Below the pieces are notes generated by a model. It saw only the letters and a program-made list of their open reading frames with translations. It searched no databases and was not told where the DNA came from. This document shows positions 11,705 to 25,080 of a stretch of DNA of 64,000 bases, piece after piece. Positions within the stretch are counted from its first letter, which is position 1, and each line of letters begins with the position of its first letter. Source of the DNA: Chrysoperla carnea (taxonomy: Eukaryota; Arthropoda; Insecta; Neuroptera; Chrysopidae); NCBI RefSeq assembly GCF_905475395.1, contig NC_058337.1, forward strand, positions 100,992,368 to 101,056,367. The letters are read 5' to 3'. A program made the position numbers and the translations under genes.

Positions 11705-14508
11705 ATATCATATTTTGACATAATAAAATGTTCTCTTACTCGAAAAAAGAGTTTCGTGTTTTTATATTGACTTTATGACCTAACATAATAAAAAAAGGTT
11801 TGACAAACGGTGAATATGTAATAAAAAATTTTGAAAACACCTTGTGATTTTATGCGTGTTTTCCAAGCCATAGCAAGAATTTATACAAATATTGAGATAA
11901 CTACCGATATTTTACCGAAGTTTTTTTCGATATTACTAAAGCGAAACTAAATTTAGTAAGGACTTTTATATCATTTATATTTCAACTTGATGAGTTTAAT
12001 AGTGAGAAATCGGCATTTTAGGTAAATCGAAAGTTAAAGATAAAACAAAAGAAAATAAATAAAAAATAATTTCACAAATATATATAAGTAAATTAAAACA
12101 CATAATAATTATGGTCGTAATTATTAGGCTTATGGTACGAATCAAATTCAGAAAATAATTTTATACATACGACAGAGCGCATCAAGAAAAATATAACTAA
12201 AACTGAAAAAAATCCAGAAATATAGAAAGAATATCGCTGATTGAAAAAATAATTCTCATTTTTGAAATGAAATAAAAGTTGAAAGGTAATGATAGTGCAA
12301 CTTTTCGAAGATTTTAAACCATTTCGTGTACATATAATTTAAAAATAAAACTGAAAAATATAATTTTGTAATAATTTATATAGAAAAAAGACATATTTTT
12401 AAGCTTATTTATTTATTTACGAGCTTGATATCCGCCCGCTCCGCTGGACTTAAAAGTAAAGACCACCGCGTTATAGCCTCCACCTATCTTGCTCTTGCTT
12501 ATCCCTCTTCCATAGCAATCAAATAGAAACAAACAAATGTAAAAGTTTAAAAAATGTTTAAAATGCTTTGAAAAAATTCTTTCTAAAAGAATTCATCAAA
12601 ACCCCCCTGAAAAATCGGAAAAACTACCCTTTTTCTTCTACATATACTAAATAAATGCGGTTTTTTGCATTTGAAGGGAATTTTTTACTTACATGCCTAT
12701 CCTTGAATGTAATTTTCTGCGAAGGCCGCCACAGAGGTCAGGTGACGAATCCCCTTACGAGCAAAACGACAGTTTTTAAGGTTTTGCAGCGGTTTTACAA
12801 CATAATGGAAATCTCAAAATTAATTAATAATAATGATTTTTAAGAAGAACCGTCAACAATAAGGCCACTTCCTTCTCCGATTCTCCTTCAAGTATTTGAT
12901 AAAAAAAAAGTCAACCAGATTCTGGGCCGCAGCCTGGTCCATCAAAAAGACTGAGGACAGAGTAATTAAGCGAGGTTTTTCTAAACAAAATTATTGAAGT
13001 GAACAGCGTTTATGACTGGAGTCAACCGCAGGAGGCGTGGAAACTCGTATACTATTTTTTAACATTGCCAGTAGTGGGAGCCTTCTCCACTTATATAAGA
13101 GCCATCTTATGCTCTTATGCATCAACAATATTGTTGCTTGTCGACGCCTTAGGTAAGTAGTTAAACGTTATCAATCCAAATAATTTGTCTAGCTGCGAAT
13201 CCAAGTAATTGGTCAAGCTGTTTGATTGAATGGCTGAATATCTTTCAGGCCACTAATTGCTTAGCGCCGTTTAGTAAAAAGGCTAGAATGTTAATTGAAC
13301 GGCAAATTAAACTATTTGGCTGCGACATATCTACCTTAAAATAAAAATACATTCATTATTTAAATGCCTTTTTAAAATTTAATAATCAACATGGAATAAT
13401 AATTTATTTGAAAAATCGTGTTTACATATAAGTATAAAATTATTTTTACTACATTTCATTTTTTGCCATTTAATATTTATTATAATTTTTTTTTTTGTAA
13501 TAATTTTTGTTTTGTTTGCTTTTTTTATTTTTTATTTATAAATACTAAATTAATTAACCCATCTGTGTGTGATTTTCAAAACAAGTGAAAAAACGACTAG
13601 GAAAATAGTGAGGAGTAATATATTTTCTTTATTTTATTTATAGTTTAATTTTTCTTTTTAAATATATTAAAAAATTTTCAGAATTAAAACATTTGGCTAT
13701 CGGGATTAACTATCTATAGTATGGGATGCCAGATTATATACAATTTAGTTGTACAATATAATTAATTTTTTTTGTCTTTTTATTGTCGTTAACATTTTGA
13801 TTGTTTAATGACTTACCGTCTTTTTTAATTAAAAACTGAAATTAATTCAAAAGAATTAACAATAAACCATAGAATTTATAATAAAGAGAAATAGCTACCT
13901 AGAGTGGCTAATAAAAAATTTTTAATTAAAGTATCAGGCACCAAGCTAATTTGGGAAAATGCCACTTTGCTAAGATCCTTTTTTAATATAATAGCTCTTT
14001 CAATTTGCATTTTTAATAACTATTTCTTAATATATAAGTTAGTTCTTTATAAATGTAGCTTTTTTAATTTGTCTTATTATTGCACTTTATTTTGCTGAAA
14101 CGTCCTAAGGTTACTTTTAAGAAATGATGCCACAACTTAATCATACATCAAATGGTTAATTTTAAGAAAGCGTGCCATGATTCCTAATTTTTCCTCCTAA
14201 TTTTAGCGTGCCTCCTAATTTTATTAGTATGTCTTAATTTTACTATAGTTTTGCTTTAGGTCGGGAGTAGAAAAAATGTGGTCTAAAAGGAGTAGTGGCA
14301 GTGATATATTTTCAAATATCAGAATTCCAAATCATGCCTCAAAATTAACTTAAGGCATCTATTTTAAATATTCGAATTTCTCTCAGTAACAGTTTTAACA
14401 ATCTTTTGCCATAACTGTTCATTTGATCGTTTTTTGAGAGGGAACTTGATTCGAAAACAGGTTTAGCACACACATTATTTTAAAAAAATAATTTAAAAAA
14501 AACAAATA
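11705..14508. other. Gene-less repeat-rich stretch
   Basis: Contains: a copy of repeat family R3 (GAGCTTGATATCCGCCCGCT at 12420 to about 12545); a segment at about 12655-12760 distantly like 59915-60040; GC-richer DNA at about 12900-13140 with short open frames I cannot assign; and a small element at about 13180-13330 sharing GCGCCGTTTAGTAAAAAGGC and TTAATTGAACGG with the element at 18957-19750. The rest is AT-rich DNA with no supported gene. Confidence 0.5.
13180..13335. mobile_element. Short derivative of the 18957-19750 element
   Basis: Carries CAAGCTGTTTGATTGAATGG, which is the reverse complement of a block at about 18990-19035, and GCGCCGTTTAGTAAAAAGGC followed by TTAATTGAACGG, matching about 19693-19730. 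It has the ends of the larger element with the middle deleted. Confidence 0.5.
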
Positions 14509-14738
14509 CAGTAGAACGTCGATTATTCGAATTAATTGGGACCGGGGTCGATTCGGATAATCGAAAATTCGGATAATCGGACATAGACTGGTAATAAAGA
14601 AAAACGAACCCTAGCTTTCAACCATACCAATTGAAATATATCTGGACTCCAACGAGTTCCAATTTGTTTCAACAAAACAAAACAAAAATTGCGTATACAT
14701 ACTTGGTTTTAATTTTTCGGTTAATCGGCGTTCTACTG
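14509..14738. mobile_element. pogo/Tigger-like MITE
   Basis: A 230-bp element flanked by TA on both sides. Left end CAGTAGAACGTCGATTATTC and right end GGTTAATCGGCGTTCTACTG form a terminal inverted repeat. CAGTAGA-type termini with TA target duplications are typical of the pogo/Tigger branch of Tc1/mariner. There is no coding capacity. Confidence 0.75.
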
Positions 14739-16921
14739 TATTAACATTTTCTTTTCATTAAGCTTCTCAAATTTTGTTTCGGATGGACTAAAAATTTATT
14801 AGTTTCCTCGAATAAAACTTGAATATTTTATTCAACAGAAAACGAAGCTTCTATAAACAAAATATACAAATTTCCATTAAAAAAAAATGAAGTTGTACAT
14901 TGTCTACACTTTTCTTTGCTAATATAATTTCGCGCCATAAATTTTTTTTAGTATATACGTCTTGTGGTATTGCTTAGTTTCCATTAGTATTGAGTCATTG
15001 AGTATTAGAAAAGTGTTTATAAGTACTCGACCAATGTAAACTAAGCATACAAATATATAAAAGTTCTATTCGCACAAATCACTGAAATTTCAATGTCTTA
15101 TTACGGCCACCGATGACCCTTTCGACAATTTCGGCGATTTATCTATTGTAATGAACGAAGCAATAAAAATAATTGGTTGTGCTTGTGTAGGTTTTCTATA
15201 GTTTTCCTAAACTAATGTTTTGGCATGTTCTTTTTACATATACTCGATGTAAATATATTTTTACACTCAGTGTAAGTAAAAAAGGATAGTGCTCTCCTTC
15301 AGTGCTTTCCATCGAGTGTAAAAACTGTATGAAAAGAGAACATCCGTAATTTTTAGAGTCGGCTCTACCATATAAGCGAATTTGGCGCCTGTATAGTGCG
15401 GCAATATTGGGCCCCGATCAATAATTTAAAAAAGTCTTTTAATTTTACTAATATACGTTTTACATAAAATTTGCGTCACTGAATGTAGTCGAAAGAAATA
15501 TTGATGGTATTGACACCAATTTATGTGGGGATATTTGGGGATTCATTTCTCGAAACTCAAAAATGTATTGTTTACACTTATACAAACTTATTGTTTACAC
15601 TTAAGTACTAGAACGGAATATTTAGTAATGATGCTTCACTGATGTGTACGAAAAGACTTTTACTTTATATTTTCATAAAAATACATTTATTTAAACACAA
15701 AAACACTATTTCGAAGCCAATGTTTAATTTAAAGTATGCATTTTAAAAAATAAAGCCTAATTCTGCAAACTAATTAATATACTATTGTCTTTTTTCAAAA
15801 AAGTAATTATTTATAAATAAATACATTGATATTGAATATATAAAAATATTCAATTTTTCAACTTAAAAAAATTTGTTTGAAACAATATAATTTACAATAA
15901 AAACTGGCACCACCCATACTTTTTAATATAAAAAATCTGTGTATCTAGAATTATCACACAATTAAAATGAAACTTCTGTAATTTATTCACTTAATCATAG
16001 GAATATATCGTGTAACAGTCTTTGAAATCGCGGCCATAAAACGTCATATTGTCGAAGCAAATAAAAAAATTGTTTGTCCATACTTTAAAATATGAGTATC
16101 AAAGATCCCGAAAATATATGTAAAGTTAAAATGAATAAAATTTTATTAATATGAACTGATTATTCACTTTTACCATAACATAGACACTATTTTGTTTTAA
16201 ACTAAAACGTAATTTTTTAGTTTTTAATTTAGGTTTGATTGAGTATCATAATCAATTAGTATCTTAATCAATTTTCTTTTGCTAATTATCCGAGTTAAAT
16301 ATTAAATATTTATTTTATATAGCATAATCGATTGCTTTTAATATTTAAATAAATCCAAGTCAACATAATTTAAAATAAAAAATTAAATTTATAATAATAT
16401 TAATTAAATAATTAATAAAATCGTTATGTGGTACAAGAATTAAAGACATCATTTTCTATAATTTACGTAAATCAGTTTTTCGATATCGTAAACTAGTATT
16501 ATCAATTTTAATAAAAATATAAAAATACAATTACAGAAGTTTCAATAAAAAAAAAAAACATATGCAATTACAATGTTTATAACAATTTTGTTTACATGGA
16601 CCATAAAAATATGATCTATTGCTCAAAAAATTTATAAATAATATCTTAAAATCTTTCTTAAATTGTTTTTGTAAACATTATGTGGATTGAATTCGTATCA
16701 ATATTTTTTATTCCATCTTACAATTATTTAAATACAAATTACATACATTGTTTGTAACATGGTAAAGCCAATATATAATAACTGATAGTCGAGGAAATTT
16801 AGACATTTAACCTAAGAAAAAACTCCACGCCAGAATATTTTTATGTCTGTCCCATAAAGTGGGATAGAAGTACCCTACTTCCGAACACCACATTCTCTTT
16901 ATTTAACATTTAAAGAATCTA
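14739..16921. other. AT-rich intergenic DNA
   Basis: No supported gene. A weak hairpin element is possible at about 15227-15360, where GTTCTTTTTACAT...ACTCGATG is answered by CATCGAGTGTAAAA...GAGAAC. The remainder is AT-rich simple sequence. Confidence 0.4.
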
Positions 16922-17188
16922 CAGTGGATCCTCGATAATCCGGCGCCCTATTATTTGCGGTATTATTCTGTTTTTGTATTGAAGTATAATTTGTACTTAA
17001 GAGTATAACATATAGAACCTTATTCTTGAATTTGTGATTTGTCGGACTACAAGGTACTTTTTTGTAAAAAATTCCGGACTATAGGGGGTCTTAAACACTA
17101 CTCTAGGAGGTCTTAAACAGAATCCGACAAATTCGATAATCCGACACTGCCCTGCAAAACGTTTTTTCGAATTACCAGGGGTCTACTG
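16922..17188. mobile_element. Second pogo/Tigger-like MITE
   Basis: A 267-bp element between TA dinucleotides. Left end CAGTGGATCCTCGATAATCC pairs imperfectly with the right end, whose reverse complement starts CAGTAGACCCCTGGTAATTC. Internal sequence repeats the terminal theme (GATAATCCGACACTG). Non-autonomous. Confidence 0.65.
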
Positions 17189-18956
17189 TATTGGATTTTA
17201 TATATTGAACGATTTTAAACACTTTTAGACTCTCCGGAGTATGGTACGTGTCCGGAAGTATGGTATATTTCTGTCTCAATTTATGGACGTAAATAAAAAA
17301 AAAGTTCGCATAAACATGATTTTGTTGAGTACACTCAGACAAACATTGTGCACCTGCTCCCATAAAAAACTACTGGCGAGGAGTTTTTTTCCTGGGTCAG
17401 ACTGTTTTTTCGATTTTATTTCGTCGATTATTACATGGTAAGATCATTAGACGTACGAATTTTGAACCAGTTTGCGCAATCAAATAGATGACGACATTTA
17501 AAATTTGAAATATGATATCAATATCAACATGGTAGAATCTGATAGGAAATATCATAAAGTATGAGAATAAAAGTATTTTAGGGTAGACACCTACCTACGC
17601 AAGATCATATCGTATTAATTCTCTCTACCATGGTTTGTAATAGTATTTAAATAATAGTAAAACCGAATATAAAATAAATGTTTAAAAAAGCAATTTAAGA
17701 AATATTTACGTCAAAACGTTTCTTTCAAGGAAAGTATGTTTTATAAATATACATTTGAATTATATATATTATTCGTTATACAAAAGAAAACAAAATGTTT
17801 TTGGAATTTATTGTTTTAGGGGACTTGCGACTATTGCACTTAGGACTTAAAATTCTATTACAATAATTGTAATTCTAACTTTCTATGTATGTACAGTACA
17901 ACACATTACATTTTTAACACTGCATGGGTTTTTTTTAAAACTTTTGGTTTTCATTTCTTGAAAAGCGTATTTTTTGTAAACACATACGTGGCGTGAATAA
18001 ATTATTAATATCGATCGATTTGTATATAATAAACTATCCGAAACTGTCCAAGGCTTCGCACTAAGGAATGCGGACGACAGTGGCTGGTATTTAGTTAAAA
18101 AAAACTAATTTTAGAAATATTAAAATGCTATGTATTTATTCATGTGGGATTTATTATTTTACCTATGTTATAAACATTTTTAATTCTTAGACTGTGAATC
18201 TAACAAACCCAAAATCACTGTGAAGCCAATTTTCTTTAAGTAATTAGCAAAACATTACGCAGCTTCTAGAAGCTTTGGCTAATCAAATAACACAGTCTGA
18301 TAATTAACAACTGGAATCGAATATTGAAGAATCGAGTAAACTAAAGATCCTAAATCAGTAAAAATTATTAATTACTTAAAAAACGGTGATTAAAATGTTA
18401 TTAATAATTTTTTGCTTGAAATATAGTGATTGTCTGGTGTTATCTATTTGACTGTTATTACGCGCCTATTGAATGTCCTAAACAATTTCTATACTTTTAG
18501 TATTATTTTTCTGCAAAACTAATTTTTTTCTAAGGAATCTAATATTTACTACTATTTATTTTGTTTAAATTTTTTTTCTAGACATGTTTAATTAAAATTA
18601 TATTGTTTTCATTAATCGCCAAAGACAAAAAGAAGCGACGTAGATAAGAAAATAGTTCATATGAATATTCGTATAGCAAAGATTTATTTTCGATATATAG
18701 CACTAAAAAAATAGTAGTAATATTCAAATGAGGCTTTTTTCTCATTACTATGAGTTCTATAATCATAAGTTATGAATCATAATTTTGCAATCCTTTATAA
18801 AAAAAAAAGCTCTATTTTCCAATGTTTATCTAAATGATACTTTTTGATTAACTTTTGCAAGGTTGGATAGGAGCCAGGAAAAATGCTAATGTACTTAGCA
18901 CCATATTTTAGTTTATCTGTTAAAAAATGCATTAATTGTCTTTTAAATGCATATGT
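17189..18956. other. AT-rich intergenic DNA
   Basis: No supported gene, RNA or repeat with clear ends. The short open frames at 17172-17441 and 18578-18766 look like chance. Confidence 0.4.
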
Positions 18957-19750
18957 CGGAGCCAACTAGCTTAATTAACCGTTCAATTAAAGGCTACTTA
19001 AATACATTCAGCCATTCAATCAAACAGCTGGATCGATAACATTTACATAACACAAGTCATTTAAATTTAGTTCCATTTCCTGTCACCTCGCGCTGAAGCC
19101 CACACACTAACAATATGGAGTCGGCAAGCAAGAATATTGTTGAACGTAGTCACAAAAATAATGTGAATTTAACTGAGGTTAACTCGAGTAATTTAAATTT
19201 CGATCGAAAATTTGTTGAATATGACGAACAACATCAAGGTAGGTTTGATTTGTTTCCATAACTTAAATTTATTTGGCATATTCCCGCAGACATTAATTAT
19301 GTATTCCATAGGCATACATTAATTATAGAGCGTTGTTTTGCCATTTTACCAGGCTAATATCCTTAACCAGGGAATGTAATTGTATTCCTGCTGTGAATCA
19401 GTGACGCAATAATGAATGTGCTTGTTTTAAAAACAAAGTTATTTGTGGATCCAAATGCCATGGAAGTTTAACTTGCGTTAGCAAATAATATTTTAATTAT
19501 TTACATGTATACTTTATTACTAAGTTACACTACTTTATCTCATGATTACCGAAAATTTCCAATGTAAGATATTTTCTTTTTGTAATATGGTCACCCTTTT
19601 ATTGCATGAATTGCCTAAACATCAGTCAGTCAATTCATTAAATGTTATATTCGACGTTACGGATGATTATTATTCAGGCAGCTAATTGAACGGCGCCGTT
19701 TAGTAAAAAGGCTAGGCTATTAATTGAACGGTTAATTAAGAGCTAGTTGG
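18957..19750 (+). mobile_element. DNA element with inverted ends and a coding first exon
   Basis: Left end GCCAACTAGCTTAATTAACC GTTCAATTAA and right end TTAATTGAACGGTTAATTAA GAGCTAGTTGGC are inverted repeats of about 30 bp. A subterminal block (GCGCCGTTTAGTAAAAAGGC) is shared with the short derivative at 13180-13335. Inside, ATG at 19102 opens a 41-codon frame (starts MESASKNIVERS, ends FVEYDEQHQ) that stops at a consensus donor CAAG|GTAGGT at 19225-19231. I read this as the first exon of the parent transposase, with the later exons deleted. The superfamily is not assigned. Confidence 0.5.
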
Positions 19751-20787
19751 CCACTGCACATATACGAATGTAAATTTTAGTTTTTGCTATCGAAAAGAAC
19801 TTTTATTACAAGTGTTACTTTATGAATTCGATAATGAGTTTTATAAGTGTTTTTTCGTTTTAATTTTCTTAAGTTTTATTTTATTCTAATTATAATTTCT
19901 TTTAGGCGTTCTTATGAAAGCTTAGATCTATTACGATTTTATATTATCTCTGTTGTTACAATTAATAAATATATTATATAAATATTTATTTATAATAAAT
20001 AAATATGTATTTATCAATATAGTGATTGTTTTTATAATTTATTATTATTATTATTAATAATGTAATGGGCGATAAATAAAAATAAAATAATAAGCATTTA
20101 TTTTAGTATTAAATAATACGTTTTCAGGCGACGCGGTTTTGAAATATTTGTACAGAGATAGATAGCCTTCTAACCGATTAGGCTATAATATTCATATTTA
20201 CATTAAAATAATAGTTTTCGAATATTTTTTGTCGCAGATATTTTAACTGCGGATCTTTATTTACAAAGTCTCAACATCCTCGCGTGTTCAGCCATGGACA
20301 TAAGAACATTAATAATAAAATTTTCGTTTTTATAACAACACAGTCACGTAAAATTACTTCAATTACACCACATACATGCATTCATCCACGTCACATGTTT
20401 TCATTTAAATTTAAACAATACGTCACTATTTAAGAATAAACACACGAACAATGTTAAATGTGTTACGAAAAATCGTGCCCCTATTAATACAAAAATCGAA
20501 AATACATTAGCTACCAGTTTAAAAACAAAATCGATTTAACAACGGAAAACATTTTTCACAGAGAAAAACACTTACAAAAAGTCAATTGTTCAATGACGAC
20601 GATACATCAAAAATATCTCACACAACATTTTCACAATCAGAAAAAATGACATGACAATGAAACAGATTGTATATAGCTGATATATATATATAGTTCATCG
20701 TTTTTTTGGCCAATACATAATTGAACAAAGGCCAGTAAATAATGCTTTTGGCTCAATTAAACTCCATAATTCAGCAATAATTAGTTG
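19751..20787. other. AT-rich spacer downstream of DOLPP1
   Basis: No supported gene. It contains an (ATT)n-like tract at about 20040-20060 and presumably the DOLPP1 3' UTR (minus strand) next to 20787. Confidence 0.4.
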
Positions 20788-23700
20788 TCATTGTGACTTC
20801 ATACTTACTAGCTTTCGACTACGTGCTCGTACCTCTTGACGTGTATTCGTATATTCAAACCATAAAACATTTGGTATTAATGTTGTGTCACGTAATAATA
20901 AAAACTCAGATATTTTCCACGATACTATTTGTGGATATAATGGTGTAAATATTAAACATGTTAATGTGAACCATATTGTTGCAAATATGATACCAACAAT
21001 TGCACCACACAATACTTGTGATATTGTATGGTATTGTAAGTATATGCGACTAAAGCATACAACTAATGCTGATATTACACAACTGGATATTATTATTATT
21101 TTTGAAATATTCTCCATTATTGTGTTATTGTTCATATGATGTAATCTGAAATTATAGAAATATAATGATTTAGTCAAATTAGATATATCTGATAATTGTA
21201 GTAAAAGGTGTAGAATTTTGTTTAAATTTGTATGCACCCTGTATCATTTTTTATGTCGGTATGTAAACATTGAATAACTTTGACATATGCCATCTGATTG
21301 AGTTAATAGACCTTAATCATGAAAAACAGAAATGCTTTATGATAATTTTTTATGAAAATATAGGTCGAGTAGAGCCTGTAACTCAAAAATTACGCATTTT
21401 TAGCAATAAAAACACTATGAAAAAAAATTGTTAAAAAGTCACAATATTTGAAATATTTTAAAACTATTTTTTTTGGCTCCACCGCACACGTGATCTGTGA
21501 TGTCAATCCGACAAGCAATGACAATAAAACAGTGTCAACAGTTGTATTAATATATCACTATTATCAACTTTAAATGACGTCAAACCAACCTTCGTGTAAC
21601 ATCGAGTGTTTTCGGATCGTTTTCGCCAATTTGAATTTTAATGATTTGCAATGTCTGTTTTCTCGGTCATATGGCTTCAAATAAATCGGGGAAAAAAATT
21701 AGCCCATTTATCAAGACATTTACTTTCATTTAAAAAAAAAGAAAAAAAAAATGTGAAAAAGGTCTATTAGATTCTATTACATTGAAAGATAATTGCTTCT
21801 ATTACATTGAAAATAGTCATTCAATTGTGTAAAGTCAACGTGCAGATCATCGAAAATATCGTGGCTAACAGGCTAATTCGTCGTTTGGTATCAAATTTTG
21901 TTGAGCACGGGACAGTGGAAAATCCTCAATATATGCCGTTCATCAATGATCAAAGCGTTCCGATGAACTGACTGAAGCGGTCAGAGAGAACCCAAAAATC
22001 ACGTTGCTCAGAGCCCAAAAGTGTCGTACCGTTACCGCGCTCAGCATTTTGACGTCAGTGGAACCACTTTGTAGTGTATTTTGAAGGTTGATTTGCATTT
22101 TTTTTTCGTATCAAGGCAACCATTCGTGCCGAAATAATCGTCCAAGATAACGCAGCAAAAAGGGCACATTTTGTTTTGATCAAAAGAGGCGGCGGCCACT
22201 TGTTTGATGTTGCTTTCAAAAACTAATTCAAATAAATTGCAAAGGACCCAATTGAATGACCTCACAAATAGAAATTGGTTGTTTTTTTTCAAAGTTATTC
22301 AATGTTTACATACCGACATAAAAGATGGCGCAACTGTTATAGAATGTTTATAAATTCAATATAAAGGTTGGAAGAGGTTATACCAGAATTTATTTTAAAT
22401 ATTTTTTACCAATAAATCTTGCTCACAATACTAGCTCACATGACGTTTCCTAACACTAAACACTGTTCTGTTTGAAATTATAGAGCATAAAGTTATCTTA
22501 AGTTACAATTTTTATGTGTCTAGTCTTTTTACTTAAGATATTTCTATCGAAAAAGGAGAGAATGCTATATCTTAGAAAGAGAAAAAATATAGTTTTCTAG
22601 ATAGTAGTTGTATTACTTCAGTAAATCTGTCACGGCTACAACAAATACTTTCATATATTGCTCACCTCTATGTTCACAGTTAGAGCACACAGAGTAAATT
22701 TAACAGCGTTGCCGTTGTACAATTCACTTCTAGATTAGATTAAATATTCGTCAAAAATTAATCTTTGTTTTTTCGTTAACTAAGCGGCTTCTACCTATTT
22801 TCAAAAATATACTTTTCATGGACAGGAAACGATTTAAAAACAGGTAATTTATTTTACCTATATTTAGTTTGACATGAATAAAAAGAAAATTACCTAATAA
22901 TAACAAAATATACGACATAAGTCGCAAAAAACCACATGAATTGGGAATGTGATGATGGCATACCATACTCGTTATAAACAGTTTCTCTGGCTACTGGACG
23001 TGGCTCTCGTATGGTGTGTTTCAAGGCAGAGTTTAATATTTCACATAAAAGTGATCCAATAAAAAATGTTATCTAAAAAATACCAATTAAAAAAATATTA
23101 ATAATTTACTAAAATTAAAAAAATGAAATTTATTGTTCTATTTTTTTTTTTTTTTTAAGTATTTTACTCGACGGCCAATTTTTTCAAAAAAAAATTCCCA
23201 ATTTCTTTTTATTGAATACGAAAGTTAATTAATAAGTGATTAATGAAATTCTAATGAAAAATTTCAAAAAACACATTTTTTTTTCAATTTTAAAATCTCT
23301 GCTTCCAATGTAAAGTAAAGTCCTAAATGCGCCACTAAGCCTGACGGGTTGGTGATAAAGTATCCTGCATAGAGCCTAGAAAAACGTCCTATAGAAATAG
23401 ACGTTTGTCGCTCTAAACGTAAAGACTGTGTCGCTATATGTGATGAGAAAATCACAAGGATAATAAATTTAAAGGATGCTATTTTAGGCAAGTGAAGCTA
23501 TAGGATTCTGCAGGGACCAGACCCCACCCAAAAAGCCCCTACAACATTCTAAGCCTGACGTCCTGCAGATTGCTGCAGGAACAAATAATATGTATGGAAG
23601 TTTCATCGATCTCCATACAGACCCTACAAGTGAGATCATCATATATCCCCGTGTTACAAAACAGAAGGTGGTAGTTCAATTGCCAGTGTCCTTTCGAGAG

Positions 23701-25080
23701 TCCCACCACTCTTCTCAACTGTGCTCTAATGAAGGCGAGCACAGTCGAATGGCCTAGCTGTTGTTATTCACAGTTTGGCCTATCGCATGCTCTGCGCAAA
23801 GTCCCCGTAATCAAGTTGGGCTTCTCGTAGCCATTCCTTGATTCGGAACTGTTACATGAAAACTAAAACACAATAAATGAAAGATTATTAAATTTTAAAT
23901 TTGATTTGAAATGCTTAAAGTTTCCCCCGAAAATCTACAGATATTTAGCTATAAAGAATTGCTGTTGGTAACTCTTTACAAATGTTACATTTATTGACGA
24001 CAAAACGAGGTGTCGTCCAGAGTCTTCACCAGTCAAGGGTCTCCACTAATTCGAAAGAAATCAGAAAATTTTCTTATATTTTTGTCGATTCACTTTTTAA
24101 TCCGACAGAAACAAATAAATTTTTTTAACGAAAGATTCCATAGCGTGGCCGTTGGAAGTTTTATAGAATTTTTGTGCGAATAATTTTGCAAAATAGTGTC
24201 TAATCTACTTTTTGTAATGCAGAAATGGCACTGTGCATGTATTTATCGACGATGGTGAAGAATAGTAGTGGCGTTGAGAGATGTTTCTTGAAACTTAAGA
24301 TCATTAAAATATATTGCGAACATCAATAAGTCAAGAACGCTAAGAATAAACGTTTGAAATGTATCATGCATGTTGCCCAGCTTGAGTTTACGTATACAAA
24401 TAATATCTAAAAAGTTTAAGGGGTCTCATCCAAATGTTGGCTCCAGAGCCTTCGAATTTAAAAGCCGATCCTGTTTATAATACTTGTTTCATAAGGCTTT
24501 TTTAAGGATATAAAACTGGATCACATTTTATTTTCATAGCATATTCAAATTATTATCCAGCAAATTATTCAATAAACAAGCTTCTATTTAGGGAAAACAT
24601 TTACTAAAATTTTAAATACAATCATACCGTATGCATATCTCTTCGAAATATAATAAGTGTAATAAATCCAACGACGATAACTAACGGTGCCAAGCTAATA
24701 AAAGCCAAAATTTTACCAAATAAATCATCTGAAACATTAAAAATCATTTCCATTATTGATGCAGAATGTTTTTAATTAATCGTATAATCGACATACGTTT
24801 AATACATTTATCTTATTTATTTATATCTCGAAATATACATTCAAACATTAAACGTAAGTCGTAACTTTATATGTTAAACGTATGTTTTGAACTTGTGTCA
24901 AACAATGTATTTAATAGCAACAAAATTTTACGTAGATTTTGCCAGATAGAAATAATTACTGATTGTAAATTTACCTTTTGGATATTCGACAAGAGTTAAA
25001 GATATTGGAACCCATTCTATTCTGTTAACATTATTAAATAATTTTGAAGTTGAATCTGGAGGATCTTCATACGTTGCCAT
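20788..25080 (-). CDS. DOLPP1: Dolichyldiphosphatase 1 (four exons, complete)
   Basis: ER membrane phosphatase of the PAP2 superfamily that converts dolichyl pyrophosphate, released by oligosaccharyltransferase, to dolichyl phosphate for reuse in N-glycosylation. Exons on the minus strand: 25080-24975, 24728-24628, 23072-22894, 21145-20788; phases join and give 247 aa (human about 238). The phosphatase signature is intact: K87-x6-R94-P95, PSSH at 108-111, and SR at 161-162 with H168 (SRIYLQYHT). Hydrophobic segments include LAFISLAPLVIVVGFITLII (about 42-61), two around 112-160, and one in IVGIIFATIWFTLTCL. The C-terminal RDTTLIPNVLWFEYT is characteristic of this subfamily. Introns 2 and 3 hold transposon debris. 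The start Met is the first codon of exon 1 and is followed by the family N-terminus (WVPISLTLVEYP). Confidence 0.95.
21249..22323. mobile_element. Mariner-like element, decayed, in DOLPP1 intron 3
   Basis: Bounded by a 35-bp inverted repeat that looks perfect: 21249-21283 (TTTTATGTCGGTATGTAAAC ...) and 22289-22323. On the plus strand, broken frames resemble the helix-turn-helix part of an insect mariner/Tc transposase (RRLVSNFVEHGTVENP near 21885; SDELTEAVRENPKITLLRAQ near 21965), and the extreme C-terminus GGGHLFDVAFKN lies near 22190-22220. The DDE core is missing. A 450-bp MITE is inserted inside (21308-21770). Confidence 0.7.
21308..21770 (-). mobile_element. 450-bp MITE family M1, copy nested in the mariner-like element
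   Basis: Nearly the same sequence occurs inverted at 32587-33036. Termini TAGACCTT... and ...TGAAAAAGGTCTA form a short inverted repeat, and TA at the ends suggests Tc1/mariner mobilisation. Conserved internal blocks include GGCTCCACCGCACACGTGAT, TCAACTTTAAATGACGTCAA and TTCTCGGTCATATGGCTTCA. No ORF. Confidence 0.75.
23470..23870 (-). pseudogene. Jockey-like LINE 3' fragment (end of RT ORF)
   Basis: Minus-strand frame 23742-23539 reads MLAFIRAQLRRVVGLSKGHW, then LNYHLLFCNTGIYDD and CRVCMEIDETSIHIICSCSN. Insect Jockey/RNase H-bearing LINEs end this way (LTGHxxLNYHL...CRLC...ETxxHILCxC). The upstream segment (CGAATCAAGGAATGGCTACG) is shared with the plus-strand copy at 34590-34985. Truncated and interrupted; lies in DOLPP1 intron 2. 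Confidence 0.65.

Noticed and set aside
20885-21139. 84-codon plus-strand frame
   Set aside because: Antisense shadow of DOLPP1 exon 4.
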